The position numbers and the translations under genes were made by a program. Under the pieces are notes generated by a model. The model had not been told where the DNA came from. It saw nothing but the letters and a program-made list of their open reading frames with translations, and ran no database searches. Below, in pieces: positions 21,227-31,001 of a DNA stretch of 64,000 nt (position 1 is its first letter; each line of letters begins with the position of its first letter). Origin of the DNA: Halomonas borealis. Lineage in GTDB: Bacteria; Pseudomonadota; Gammaproteobacteria; Pseudomonadales; Halomonadaceae. The DNA is taken from contig NZ_SDMO01000010.1 in NCBI RefSeq assembly GCF_004798905.1, forward strand, positions 62,001 to 126,000, read 5' to 3'.

Positions 21227-22933
21227 TCATGTGTCATCGCCCAGGTTGTCCGGTGGCACATCCAGTATCCGCAGCGCCTTGCCGGCGACCCGCGAGAACA
21301 CAGGCGCGGCGACGGCGCCGCCGTAGAAAGCGCCAGCGCGGGGATGGTCGACCATCACCACGGTGACCAGGCGCGGATCGGAGACCGGGGCGATGCCCAC
21401 GAACAGCGAGCGATACACGCTCTCCTGGTAGCCCGTCCCACCGGTCTTGCGCACCGTGCCGGTCTTGCCGGCCACGCTGTAGCCGGGCACCAGGCCACGG
21501 CGCGCGCCGGTACCCGGCTCCACCACCCGGTCCATCATGCCCAGCACACGGTCGGCTACATCGGGCTCAATCACCGGACGCCCCACCGGCGCCTCGTCGA
21601 GCCTCAACAGCGATGACGGCAGGCGCTCGCCGTGGTTGGCGATGGCGGTGAAGGCCCCGGCCAGCTGCAGCGCCGAGACCGACAGGCCATAACCATAGGA
21701 CAGCGCCGCCCACTGGCTGCTGGACCAGACCTGCGGCGACGGCACACTGCCGCTGGCCTCGCCCGGGAAGCCGGTACCCGGCGGCTGATCGAGCCCCAGG
21801 GCTCGATACCGCTCGGGCACCACGGGGTCGTCGAGTTCCAGGGTCAGCTTGGACATGCCGATGTTCGACGACTTCTCGAGGATGCCGGACAGGCTCAGTT
21901 CGCCATAGTTGACGACATCCTTGATGGTATAGCCGTCGATCACCATCCAGCCCGGCGAGGTGTCGATCATGGTGTCGGGCGGGAACCGGCCGGTCTCGAG
22001 CAACGCTGACATGGCCAACGGCTTGATCACCGAGCCGGGCTCGAAAGCATCGACGATCGCCTGGTTGCGCAGGCTGCCGGGATCGAGACCGGCGCGGTTG
22101 TTGGGGTTGTAGGAGGGCTGGTTGGCCATGGCCAGCACCTCGCCGGTGTCGGCATCGAGCATCACCAGCACACCACCGTCGGCATCGTTCTCGTCGACCG
22201 CCGACTTGAGCTCGCGATAAGCCATGTACTGCAAGCGCTGGTCGATGGAGAGCGTCAGGTCACCGCCGGGCTGCGCCTCCTGGAGCACCTCGAGGTCACG
22301 TACGAGCCGGCCGCGCCGATCCTTGAGTACCCGACGACGGCCCGGCTCCCCCGACAGATAGGACTGATAGGCGAGCTCCAGCCCTTCCTGGCCCTGGTCG
22401 TCGATGTTGGTCACCCCGATCAGCTGGGCGACCACCTCGCTGGCCGGGTAATAACGCTTGTACTCCGACCGCTTGTGCACCCCGGGGATGCGCAGGTCGA
22501 GCACCTCCTGGGCGTCGATCGGCGTCATGCGCCGACGCAGGTACATGAATTCACGGTCGGCATAACGTTCGATACGCGCATTCAAGGCATCCGGGGACTG
22601 CCCCAGGGCCTGGGCCAGGCGCAGCCGCTGGATGCGGTCATCGGGCAGGTCCTGGGGGTTGGCCCACAGCGTGACCACCGGCGTGGAAATCGCCAGCGGC
22701 TCGCCGTGGCGGTCGGTGATCATGCCCCGGTGAGCGGGGATCGGGTCGACGCGCAAGGTGCGGGCATCGCCCTGTCCTTGCAGGAAGGTATGATCGAAGA
22801 CCTGCAGGTCGACGACCCGTCCGACCAGCAGCGCCAGGCCGATCAGCACCAGGCCGAGCATCACCCGATAACGGATCTGACCCATGGGCGACGCGGCGTG
22901 ACGCGCCTTGCCGCGGCGAGACGTCACACTCAT
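21227..22933 (-). CDS. ftsI: Septal peptidoglycan transpeptidase FtsI (PBP3)
   Basis: 568 residues. Class B penicillin-binding protein that crosslinks septal peptidoglycan. A single N-terminal membrane segment (YRVMLGLVLIGLALLVGRVV) precedes the dimerisation domain and the transpeptidase domain with SVIK (in FEPGSVIKPLAM), SSN (in EKSSNIGMSKL) and KTGT (in SVAGKTGTVRK) active-site motifs. The start overlaps the ftsL stop by four bases; murE begins 64 nt after its stop. Confidence 0.98.
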   Translation of the reverse strand: MSVTSRRGKARHAASPMGQIRYRVMLGLVLIGLALLVGRVVDLQVFDHTFLQGQGDARTLRVDPIPAHRGMITDRHGEPLAISTPVVTLWANPQDLPDDRIQRLRLAQALGQSPDALNARIERYADREFMYLRRRMTPIDAQEVLDLRIPGVHKRSEYKRYYPASEVVAQLIGVTNIDDQGQEGLELAYQSYLSGEPGRRRVLKDRRGRLVRDLEVLQEAQPGGDLTLSIDQRLQYMAYRELKSAVDENDADGGVLVMLDADTGEVLAMANQPSYNPNNRAGLDPGSLRNQAIVDAFEPGSVIKPLAMSALLETGRFPPDTMIDTSPGWMVIDGYTIKDVVNYGELSLSGILEKSSNIGMSKLTLELDDPVVPERYRALGLDQPPGTGFPGEASGSVPSPQVWSSSQWAALSYGYGLSVSALQLAGAFTAIANHGERLPSSLLRLDEAPVGRPVIEPDVADRVLGMMDRVVEPGTGARRGLVPGYSVAGKTGTVRKTGGTGYQESVYRSLFVGIAPVSDPRLVTVVMVDHPRAGAFYGGAVAAPVFSRVAGKALRILDVPPDNLGDDT

Positions 22934-23253
22934 GGTCGGATGACCTCGACTTCATCGATATCGGGCAAGCGCATCTCGAGACGCTCGTTGGCCAGGCGTT
23001 CGATACGCGACGGCGAGGACCAGGCGCTCTCCTCGAGCAACAGCTGACTCCACTCGGTCTGCAGCTGCTGGTGTTCTCGCTCGAGCTGCTGCAGCTGCGC
23101 GTACTGACCACGGGTATGGTGGCTGGTGGCGATCACCGCCAGGGCTGCGCCCAGGCAGGCCACCAGCAGCACGACATTGAGCAACAGCCTCAGCGTCGGG
23201 CGTAAGCGAAACGGCCAGGCGTATACGGGGGAGGTGTCGCGTCCTTGGGCCAT
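22930..23253 (-). CDS. ftsL: Cell division protein FtsL
   Basis: 107 residues, small bitopic protein of the FtsQLB complex. It has a short cytoplasmic N-terminus, one membrane helix (LLLNVVLLVACLGAALAVIA) and a periplasmic leucine-zipper-like coiled coil (QYAQLQQLEREHQQLQTEW), then RIERLANERLEMRLPD, typical of FtsL. It starts seven bases after rsmH and overlaps ftsI. Confidence 0.95.
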   Translation of the reverse strand: MAQGRDTSPVYAWPFRLRPTLRLLLNVVLLVACLGAALAVIATSHHTRGQYAQLQQLEREHQQLQTEWSQLLLEESAWSSPSRIERLANERLEMRLPDIDEVEVIRP

Positions 23254-23260
23254 GCGTACC

Positions 23261-24217
23261 TCAGTACCGCTTGCGCGCCACGCGCATCACCGCGCTGCGG
23301 GCACGCGGATTGGCATCGACCTCTTCCGGCCCGGCGCGGCGCGCCTTGCCGAGCGATTCGAGGCGGCGCTGAAGCTGGTCGTCGCGCAGCGGGATACCCT
23401 TGGGCAGATGCGTATCGCCGCGCACGTGATCACGGATGAAGCGCTTGACCCGGCGATCCTCCAGCGAATGGAAGCTGATCACCACCAGATGACCGCCGGG
23501 GGCCAGGGCCTCGAGGGCGGCCTCGAGGGCGGCATCGAGCTGCTCGAGCTCGCCGTTGACCTGGATGCGCAACGCCTGGAAGACACGGGTGGCCGGATGC
23601 TTGCCCTTCTCCCAGGCGGGATGGGCGGCCTTGACCACCTCGGCCAGGTCGGCGGTACGCGTGAAGGGCGTCTCGCCCCGCCGCGCGACGATGGCGCGCG
23701 CCAGGCGGCGGGCGAAACGCTCCTCACCATAGCTCTTGAAGACCCGCACGATCTCGCCTTCGCCGGCGCGCGCCAGGAAACCGGCCGCGCTCTCGCCCCG
23801 GCTCGGGTCCATACGCATGTCGAGCGGGCCGTCACGCAGGAAGCTGAAGCCGCGCTCGGGATCATCGAGCTGAGGCGAGGAGACCCCGACATCCAGCAGC
23901 ACGCCGGACAACTTGCCGTGCAACCCACGCGCCTCGGCGAGTTCGCCCAGCCGGGCGAACTCGCCCTGATCGATGGCGAAGCGTGAGTCATCGATGGACG
24001 CCGCCGCGGCGATGGCCTGGGGATCGCGATCGATGGCCAGCAGCCGCCCCTCGGGGGCGAGCCGTTCGAGGATGGCGCGGGAATGTCCACCGCGACCGAA
24101 GGTGCCATCGAGATAGTGGCCGGTCGGATCATCGATCAGGGCGTCAACCGCCCCGTCGAGCAGCACGCTGGCATGGCGAAAGCCGCTAGGGGCGTGTTCG
24201 GGGGCGGATGACGTCAT
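23261..24217 (-). CDS. rsmH: 16S rRNA (cytosine(1402)-N(4))-methyltransferase
   Basis: 318 residues. RsmH methylates N4 of C1402 in the ribosomal P site. [38 protein letters not shown] (S-adenosylmethionine loop), [20 protein letters not shown] and [15 protein letters not shown] are diagnostic. The start at 24217 has AAGAGAAG upstream. It is the first gene of the dcw block here; mraZ, often placed before it, is absent. RsmI, the partner acting on the same nucleotide, is encoded just beyond rnpB. Confidence 0.97.
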   Translation of the reverse strand: MTSSAPEHAPSGFRHASVLLDGAVDALIDDPTGHYLDGTFGRGGHSRAILERLAPEGRLLAIDRDPQAIAAAASIDDSRFAIDQGEFARLGELAEARGLHGKLSGVLLDVGVSSPQLDDPERGFSFLRDGPLDMRMDPSRGESAAGFLARAGEGEIVRVFKSYGEERFARRLARAIVARRGETPFTRTADLAEVVKAAHPAWEKGKHPATRVFQALRIQVNGELEQLDAALEAALEALAPGGHLVVISFHSLEDRRVKRFIRDHVRGDTHLPKGIPLRDDQLQRRLESLGKARRAGPEEVDANPRARSAVMRVARKRY

Positions 24218-24284
24218 GCACTTCTCTTGGGGTGGTATCACGAGTGGCGGGGCGCCGCCGCATGGCGACGCACAAAGCATGTCA

Positions 24285-24637
<353 letters not shown>

Positions 24638-24668
24638 GCGGCAAGCATACCAGCGCCCCGCCAGCCCC

Positions 24669-25526
24669 TCAATCCCCGTCCTTGAGCACCTGGGCCCGGG
24701 CATACCAGATCTTCTTGGCGCCCCCCAGGGTCCGGGCGGTCACCGCCGCGGCCTGCTTGACCCCCACGCCCTCGGCGAGCATGGCACCGAGCAAGGCATC
24801 GGCATCGACGTTGGCGGCCTCATCGGCCGACTTCGGCGCCGCCCCCGCCACCATCACCACGAACTCGCCGCGCGCCTGATCGGGATCATCGGTCATTCGC
24901 GCCAACAGCGCCTGGGGACTCCCCTCGAGGAAGGTCTCGAAGGTCTTGGTCAGCTCCCGAGCCAGCACCACACGGCGCTCGCCGAGCACCGTGTCGAGAT
25001 CGGCCAGGGTGTCGCGAATACGGTGCGGTGACTCATAGAACACCAGGGTCTCCTCGCGCTCGGCGAGCGTCTCGAGCCGGCCGCGCCGAGTACCGCCCTT
25101 GGCCGGCAAGAAGCCCTGGAACACGAAGCGATCGGTGGGCAGCCCCGCCGCCGAGAGTGCCGCCACCAGGGCGCAGGCCCCGGGCACCGGGACGATCCTC
25201 CGCCCCCGGGCACGCAGCTCACGCACCAGCACGAAACCGGGGTCACTGATCAGTGGGGTGCCGGCATCGCTGACCAGCGCCACGGCTTCCCCGGCGACCA
25301 GCCGGGCGTCGATCTGCTCCACCCGCGCCGCCTCGTTATGCTCGTGCAACGAGAGCAGCGGTGGCGCCACGCCCAGGTGGCGCAGCAAGCGCGAGGTATG
25401 TCGGGTATCCTCGGCGGCCACCAGGTCGACCTCGCCCAACCATCGAGCGGCCCGGGGGCTCAGGTCGTCCAGATTCCCAATCGGCGTGGCGACCACGTAC
25501 AATACCCCTGATATGGCGTCTGACAT
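24669..25526 (-). CDS. rsmI: 16S rRNA (cytidine(1402)-2'-O)-methyltransferase
   Basis: 285 residues. RsmI methylates the 2'-hydroxyl of C1402, the same base that RsmH modifies on N4. Tetrapyrrole-methylase fold with GVLYVVATPIGNLDDLSPRA, LVAAEDTRHTSRLLRHLG, ALVSDAGTPLISDPGF and FVFQGFLPAKGGTRRGRLE. ATG 25526 follows AGGAGCCGAA; an in-frame extension to 26186 lies antisense to lpoA and is rejected. It is divergent from lpoA, 46 nt apart. Confidence 0.97.
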   Translation of the reverse strand: MSDAISGVLYVVATPIGNLDDLSPRAARWLGEVDLVAAEDTRHTSRLLRHLGVAPPLLSLHEHNEAARVEQIDARLVAGEAVALVSDAGTPLISDPGFVLVRELRARGRRIVPVPGACALVAALSAAGLPTDRFVFQGFLPAKGGTRRGRLETLAEREETLVFYESPHRIRDTLADLDTVLGERRVVLARELTKTFETFLEGSPQALLARMTDDPDQARGEFVVMVAGAAPKSADEAANVDADALLGAMLAEGVGVKQAAAVTARTLGGAKKIWYARAQVLKDGD

Positions 25527-25572
25527 TTCGGCTCCTGGGAAGCTCTCCGCACGTGAGGACAAGGAAGGATTC

Positions 25573-27336
25573 ATGAAGATTTCGTCTCGCGGCCCGCTGG
25601 CCGCCGCCTTCGTGGCATTGTGGCTGGGCGGTTGCGCCTTCCAGCCTGGCATCACCGAACGACAGCCCGTCGGCGATCCGGACCTGCTGCTGAGCCAGGC
25701 CGAGCAACAAGCGCCCGAACAGGCCGCGCTGTCGCGGCTGCAGGCGGCCGATATCCTAGCACGCCAGGGCAGCCGCCCCCAGGCGCTGGAGATCGCCAAA
25801 CAGCTCGACGATGGCCGCCTGAGCGGCGACGCCCTCGGCCGCTGGGCGATGCTGCTTTCAGAACTCGGCGACACCGAAGGCGATCCCTCGGCGGTCATCC
25901 AGGCCACCCAGCGCCTCGACGAGCTGTCGCTGCCTGACGGGCAGAGCGCGACGCTTCGCGAACGCCAGGCGCGCGCCCTGGGGCAAATCGGCGAATCCCG
26001 CGCCGCCGCCCAGGCGCTGCTGCGCCTGCAGGCCGACACCGATCGCCTCGACCTCAACGACCCCATCTGGGAGCAGCTCTCGCGCCTGGCGCCCGGCGGC
26101 ATCGACGCGCTACGCGACGGTGCCGGAGAGGCAGCCCAGGCGTGGCTCGATCTCGCCGAACTGGTCCGCGCCGGCGGCGGCGACATCGATCGACTGTTCG
26201 CTCGCCTCGACGACTGGCGCAGCCGTCACCCAGACCACCCGGCGTCCCGTCAGCTGCCGGCCGACATCCTGGCGCTGCGCGAGCTGCGCGGCCAGGATGT
26301 CAACCATGTCGCCGTCTTTTTGCCCGAATCCGGGCCGCTGGCCAAGGTCAGCGAGGCCATCGAACAAGGGCTGCGCACCCATCACCTGCACGCCGTCAAC
26401 GAGGGGAACAGCGGCACCCAGCTGACCTTCCTGGACTCCTCCGACGGCAACGTCGACGCCCTCTATCGCGAGGCCCAGCAGCGTGGCGCCCAGGTGGTGA
26501 TCGGCCCGCTCGACAAGGACACGGTCACCGCCCTGGAGCGCCGCGACCGCGTGCCGATGCCGACCCTGGCACTCAACTACGGCGAGGACGAGCACAGCAA
26601 CGCCGAAGGGCTGTTCCAGTACGGGCTCTCCGCCGAGGACGAGGCCCGCTCGGTCGCCAAGCGCGGCCGCCAGGACGGCCATCGCGACGCGTCGTTACTG
26701 GTCCCGGACAATGCCTGGGGGCGCCGGGTCGGTGAGGCCTTCGCCGCCGCCTGGCGTGAGCAAGATGGCGAGATCGCCAAGGCCGTACGCTACAACCCCG
26801 GGCGACCCGCCACCGAAAGCACCCGCCGTGCCCTGGGATCGAACCGGCCCGACATGCTGTTCCTGCTGGCGCTGCCCGAGTATGCCCGGCAGGTCCCGCC
26901 GACCATCGACTACTATGCCTACGGGCAGGGGCTATCGGTCTACGCCACCTCGCACCTCTATGAGGGGCATCCCCAGCCACGCCTCGACAAGGACCTCAAT
27001 GGGGTGATGTTCCCCGACATTCCCTGGCAGATTCCGGATGCCGCCGCAGGGGGCGAAGAGGCACTACCCTTCCTCGACAGCTACCGCCAGCTACGCGAGG
27101 AGTCCGACCCGAACATGTTCCGCCTGATGGCCATGGGCGTGGACGCCTATGAGCTGGCCCGCCGCCTGCCGCAATTCCAGGCCATCCCCGGCAGTGAGCT
27201 GTTCGGCGCCACCGGCACCCTCGCCGCCGACCAGGATGGCCGCTTCCATCGCCAGCTGCCCTGGGCCCGTTTCGAGGACGGCGTGCCCCAGCCGGCGATC
27301 GACATGGACCGCCTCATCGATGACGCCTCGCTCTGA
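25573..27336 (+). CDS. lpoA: Outer-membrane lipoprotein LpoA, activator of PBP1A
   Basis: 587 residues. LpoA reaches from the outer membrane through the wall to stimulate the penicillin-binding protein PBP1A. Signal peptide with lipobox LGGC, lipidated Cys at position 21. The N-terminal half is helical (TPR-like); the C-terminal half is a periplasmic-binding-protein-like fold starting near VNHVAVFLPESGPLAKVSEAI. Start ATG 25573 has AAGGAAGG five bases upstream, and a larger in-frame ORF upstream is antisense to rsmI. First gene of a four-gene plus-strand operon. Confidence 0.95.
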   Translation: MKISSRGPLAAAFVALWLGGCAFQPGITERQPVGDPDLLLSQAEQQAPEQAALSRLQAADILARQGSRPQALEIAKQLDDGRLSGDALGRWAMLLSELGDTEGDPSAVIQATQRLDELSLPDGQSATLRERQARALGQIGESRAAAQALLRLQADTDRLDLNDPIWEQLSRLAPGGIDALRDGAGEAAQAWLDLAELVRAGGGDIDRLFARLDDWRSRHPDHPASRQLPADILALRELRGQDVNHVAVFLPESGPLAKVSEAIEQGLRTHHLHAVNEGNSGTQLTFLDSSDGNVDALYREAQQRGAQVVIGPLDKDTVTALERRDRVPMPTLALNYGEDEHSNAEGLFQYGLSAEDEARSVAKRGRQDGHRDASLLVPDNAWGRRVGEAFAAAWREQDGEIAKAVRYNPGRPATESTRRALGSNRPDMLFLLALPEYARQVPPTIDYYAYGQGLSVYATSHLYEGHPQPRLDKDLNGVMFPDIPWQIPDAAAGGEEALPFLDSYRQLREESDPNMFRLMAMGVDAYELARRLPQFQAIPGSELFGATGTLAADQDGRFHRQLPWARFEDGVPQPAIDMDRLIDDASL

Positions 27337-27688
27337 CGCCCGCGCCCGAGGCGCGCATATCGAGCGCCTCGCCGCGGACTGGCTGGCGGCCCGAGGCCTC
27401 GTCTTCGAGGCCGCCAACCAGCACGCCCGTGGCGGCGAGCTCGACCTGGTGATGCGCGACGGCGCGACCCTGGTGTTCGTCGAAGTGCGCCACCGTCGCG
27501 ATGCTCGTCATGGCCATCCGCTCGAGACCGTCACCGTCACCAAGCAGCGCCGGCTGATCCTGGCGGCGCGTTTTTATCTGCAACGCAACCGGCTATCATG
27601 TGCCTGCCGCTTCGATGTGCTGGCCGTCACCGGTACACTGCCCGACCTCGACTTCGAATGGGTCCCCGGCGCCTTCGAAGCGTTCTGA
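27320..27688 (+). CDS. yraN: UPF0102 family endonuclease-like protein YraN
   Basis: 122 residues, small protein with the fold of Holliday-junction-resolvase-like nucleases: RGAHIERLAADWLAARGLVF, GGELDLVMRDGATLVFVEVRHRR (acidic D and E-x-R metal-site pattern) and KQRRLILAARFYL. Cellular role is not established. Its ATG overlaps the lpoA stop by 17 bases, so start choice follows the family N-terminus; it is usually found next to lpoA as here. Confidence 0.92.
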   Translation: MTPRSDARARGAHIERLAADWLAARGLVFEAANQHARGGELDLVMRDGATLVFVEVRHRRDARHGHPLETVTVTKQRRLILAARFYLQRNRLSCACRFDVLAVTGTLPDLDFEWVPGAFEAF

Positions 27689-28305
<617 letters not shown>

Positions 28306-28306
<1 letters not shown>

Positions 28307-28890
28307 TGCCCATGATCGACAAACCCCGCCTCCTGGGCCTACCCCTGGTCCTGCTGCTGACCCTGTCCGGCTGTACCGCCATGACCACGGCCACCACCCC
28401 CGGCACCATCAACGAGAACTACAGCGAGCGCACCGCCGGCACCAAGGTCGAGGACGAGAGCATCGAGTCCAAGATCGCCCACAACCTTGGCAGCACCGAC
28501 GCCCGCCTCGGCGACGCTCGCATCGACGTCGACAGCTACAACGGCGTGGTACTGCTGACCGGCCAAGTGCCGAGCCAGGAGCTCCAGAACATGGCCGAAC
28601 GCGTGGCCGGCGAGGTGCGCAACGTGCGCCGCGTCCACAACCAGCTGAGCGTGGCCGCCAACCTGCCGGCCAGCCAGCGGCTCGCCGATACCTGGCTGAC
28701 GACCCGCATCCGTACCGCGCTGGTCGCCAACGAGGCCATCGACTCCAGCCGGCTGCGCATCGTCACCGAGAACGACAGCGTCTTCCTGATGGGCATGGTG
28801 CGCCGCCAGGAAGCCGAGCGCGTCGTCTCTGCGGTGCGCAGCGTCGGCGGCATGCAACGCATCGTCAAGGTGTTCGATTACCTCGACTGA
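28306..28890 (+). CDS. dolP: BON-domain outer-membrane lipoprotein DolP (YraP)
   Basis: 194 residues. Lipoprotein signal with lipobox LSGC (Cys 23), then two BON domains (ESKIAHNLGSTDARLGDARI ... NGVVLLTGQVP and TRIRTALVANEAIDSSRLRI ... DSVFLMGMV). E. coli DolP binds anionic phospholipids at division sites and supports outer-membrane integrity. ATG 28306 shares its A with the diaA TGA stop; ATG 28312 is an alternative start. Last gene of the lpoA operon, followed by a strong terminator. Confidence 0.93.
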
Positions 28891-28916
28891 CTCCCGCACC
28901 CCGCATCCGCCGGCAC

Positions 28917-28949
28917 GCAAAACGGCAGGCCCGAAGGCCTGCCGTTTTT
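28917..28949. terminator. Strong bidirectional terminator between dolP and sspB
   Basis: Eleven perfect pairs, AACGGCAGGCC (28921-28931) with GGCCTGCCGTT (28936-28946), CGAA loop. It is followed by TTT on plus and preceded by AAAA (TTTT on minus), serving the convergent dolP and sspB genes. Confidence 0.92.
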
Positions 28950-28976
28950 CATGGTCACACCGAGGCGTGTCGCGTG

Positions 28977-29429
28977 TTACTTGACCACACGCAGCGAGGG
29001 GCGCCCCTTCTTCGGCGCCTCCTGAGACTCATCGCCGGCTTCGCCGTCGACGCTCGACAGGCTCGGCGCCTCGTCCGTCGACGACGCCTCATCGCTGGCC
29101 TCCTCGGCGACCGGCATCACCGGCTCATGACCGAACACCATGCCGACGCCGTTCTCGCGGGCATAGAGGGCGATCAGCGCCTCGCTCGGCACCATGATCT
29201 GCGTCGGCTGACCGCCGAAGCGCGCCGAGAAGGCGATGGCCTCGTTGGTCATCGACAGGTCACGGATGGCGCCGACGCCGAGGTTGAGCACGATCTGGCC
29301 GTTCTGCACGAACTGGCGCGGCACTTCGACCCCCGCCTGCTCGGCATCGACCACGATATAGGGCGTCAGCTCATTGTCCAGCAGCCACTCGTACAGGGCC
29401 CGAGCGATATAGGGACGGCTCGATTCCAT
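28977..29429 (-). CDS. sspB: ClpXP adaptor SspB
   Basis: 150 residues. SspB delivers ssrA-tagged proteins from stalled ribosomes to ClpXP. Folded domain: MESSRPYIARALYEWLLDNE, LTPYIVVDAEQAGVEVPRQF, QIVLNLGVGAIRDLSM, then an acidic flexible linker and the ClpX-docking tail GRPSLRVVK at the extreme C-terminus. The start at 29429 follows GGAGGG. It is second after sspA, the usual pair. Confidence 0.96.
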   Translation of the reverse strand: MESSRPYIARALYEWLLDNELTPYIVVDAEQAGVEVPRQFVQNGQIVLNLGVGAIRDLSMTNEAIAFSARFGGQPTQIMVPSEALIALYARENGVGMVFGHEPVMPVAEEASDEASSTDEAPSLSSVDGEAGDESQEAPKKGRPSLRVVK

Positions 29430-29481
29430 CGGTTGGCCCTCCAGGCAAACGACCCCGGCCATGCGCCGGGGCGGAAAAAAT

Positions 29482-30108
29482 TCAGGTACGCATCTCGCGT
29501 TCGGCTTCGCTCAGCGAGGCCCTGAAGCCATCGCGATCGAAAACACGCTCCATGTACCCCATCAGCGGCTTGACCTGCTTCTCGGGCATCTCGATGCCGA
29601 GCGCCGGCAGACGCCACAGGATCGGCGCCAGGCAACAGTCCACCAGGGTGAACTCCTCGCTCATGAAGAACGGCATGTCTTCAAAGATCGGCGAGATGCC
29701 GACCAGGCTCTCACGAAGCTCCTTGCGGGCCTTCTCGGCTTCCTTCTTGGTGCCATTCTGGATCTGCTCGACCCTGGGGCACCATTCGCGCTCGATGCGA
29801 TGCATCCACAACCGGCTCTGCGCCCGGGCCACCGGATAGACCGGCAGCAGCGGCGGATGCGGGAACCGCTCGTCGAGGTACTCCATCATCACCTTGGATT
29901 CATAGAGCACCAGGTCCCGATCGAGCAGCGTGGGCACGCTGTTGTAGGGGTTGAGGTCGGCGAGCTCCTCGGGGTGGCTCTCCTCGGTGACCTCGACGAT
30001 ATCCACCGCCACCCCCTTCTCGGCGAGCACGATACGCACCCGATGACTGAAATGATCATCGCCCCCGGAATAGAAGATCATCGACGACCGCTTGGCCACT
30101 ACACCCAT
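29482..30108 (-). CDS. sspA: Stringent starvation protein A
   Basis: 208 residues, glutathione-S-transferase fold that binds RNA polymerase and alters promoter choice in stress. [20 protein letters not shown] begins the thioredoxin-like domain; it lacks the GST catalytic residue, as do other SspA proteins. [19 protein letters not shown] and [18 protein letters not shown] are clear family motifs. The gene lies upstream of sspB by 52 nt, after the petABC terminator. Confidence 0.96.
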   Translation of the reverse strand: MGVVAKRSSMIFYSGGDDHFSHRVRIVLAEKGVAVDIVEVTEESHPEELADLNPYNSVPTLLDRDLVLYESKVMMEYLDERFPHPPLLPVYPVARAQSRLWMHRIEREWCPRVEQIQNGTKKEAEKARKELRESLVGISPIFEDMPFFMSEEFTLVDCCLAPILWRLPALGIEMPEKQVKPLMGYMERVFDRDGFRASLSEAEREMRT

Positions 30109-30144
30109 GAAACAACCCTCGCATCAGTTCGTGGCGGAATGATA

Positions 30145-30175
30145 ACACGACGCACCGCCTCCCGGGGCGTCGTGT
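30145..30175 (-). terminator. Hairpin terminator near the sspA start
   Basis: ACACGACGC (30145-30153) pairs perfectly with GCGTCGTGT (30167-30175) and is followed on the minus strand by TTATCATT. A longer perfect 14-bp stem (30202-30215 with 30220-30233, loop CGAC) precedes it directly after petC but lacks a T-run. Together they probably end petABC transcripts. Confidence 0.6.
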
Positions 30176-30245
30176 GGCGTCCGGTGATTGCCTCGACACG
30201 ACGCGGGCGCAGGGTCGACACCCTGCGCCCGCGCGGCCAGGCGGA

Positions 30246-31001
30246 TCAGTGAATATCGCGCCAGTACTCGCGCTTGAGCAGGTAGGCGATGACACCGAAG
30301 ATAAACAAAAATATCAATACCTTGGGCGCCAGTGCCTCGGCTTTCAGCCGGGAAGGCTCACCGACATAGGCCAGGAAATTGGCCAGGTCGTAGGCCGCAC
30401 CCTCGAATTCCTCCGGCGTCATGCTGCCCGCCTGCGTCACCTTCAGCGTCTCGCAGGAATGCCCTTCGCCGTCGGATGCCTTGGCCTCGGCACCCTCGCC
30501 GGGGCCACAGACCTTCTCCTGCACGCCCTGCAGCGGCTCCAGCACGTTGGGCATGGCGACCAGCGGGAAGACACGATTGTTGACGCCGGTAGGCCGCGAG
30601 GGATCACGATAGAAACCCAGCAGGTAGGAGTAGAGCCAGTCGGTACCATGCAACCGCGCCGTCAGGGTCAGGTCCGGCGGGGGGGCGCCGAACCAGCTCT
30701 CGCCGTCGGCGGCCGACATGGCGTTATCCATCGGATCGTTGAAGCCCTGCGAGGAGGCGAAGATGAGGTTCTCCTCCACCAGGTCGCGCGGCATGCCAAG
30801 GTCCTCCGCCGCCCGCGAGAAGCGCTGGTACTGCAGGGAATGGCAGCCCATGCAGTAGTTGACGAAGAGCTTCATGCCACGCTGCAACGAGGCCCGGTCG
30901 TGCAGATCCGGGGCCATCTCCTGCAGCTGTGCCCCACCGCCGGCGGCGAATCCGAATGTCGGCAGCAACACCAGGAGCAGGGCCAGCAGTCGCATTTTCA
31001 T
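30246..31001 (-). CDS. petC: Ubiquinol-cytochrome c reductase, cytochrome c1
   Basis: 251 residues. Heme c subunit of the bc1 complex that passes electrons from the Rieske protein to soluble or membrane cytochrome c. Signal peptide (MKMRLLALLLVLLPTFGFAA), haem site CMGCH at residues 50-54, a methionine-ligand region near VAMPNVLEPL, and a C-terminal membrane anchor (APKVLIFLFIFGVIAYLL). Start ATG 31001 overlaps the petB TGA as ATGA; the longer frame to 31043 is rejected. Confidence 0.96.
   Translation of the reverse strand: MKMRLLALLLVLLPTFGFAAGGGAQLQEMAPDLHDRASLQRGMKLFVNYCMGCHSLQYQRFSRAAEDLGMPRDLVEENLIFASSQGFNDPMDNAMSAADGESWFGAPPPDLTLTARLHGTDWLYSYLLGFYRDPSRPTGVNNRVFPLVAMPNVLEPLQGVQEKVCGPGEGAEAKASDGEGHSCETLKVTQAGSMTPEEFEGAAYDLANFLAYVGEPSRLKAEALAPKVLIFLFIFGVIAYLLKREYWRDIH

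Noticed and set aside
30202-30233. 14-bp perfect stem after petC as the main terminator
   Set aside because: It has no T-run on the minus strand; the smaller downstream stem with TTATCATT is the better terminator, so this is noted within that entry.
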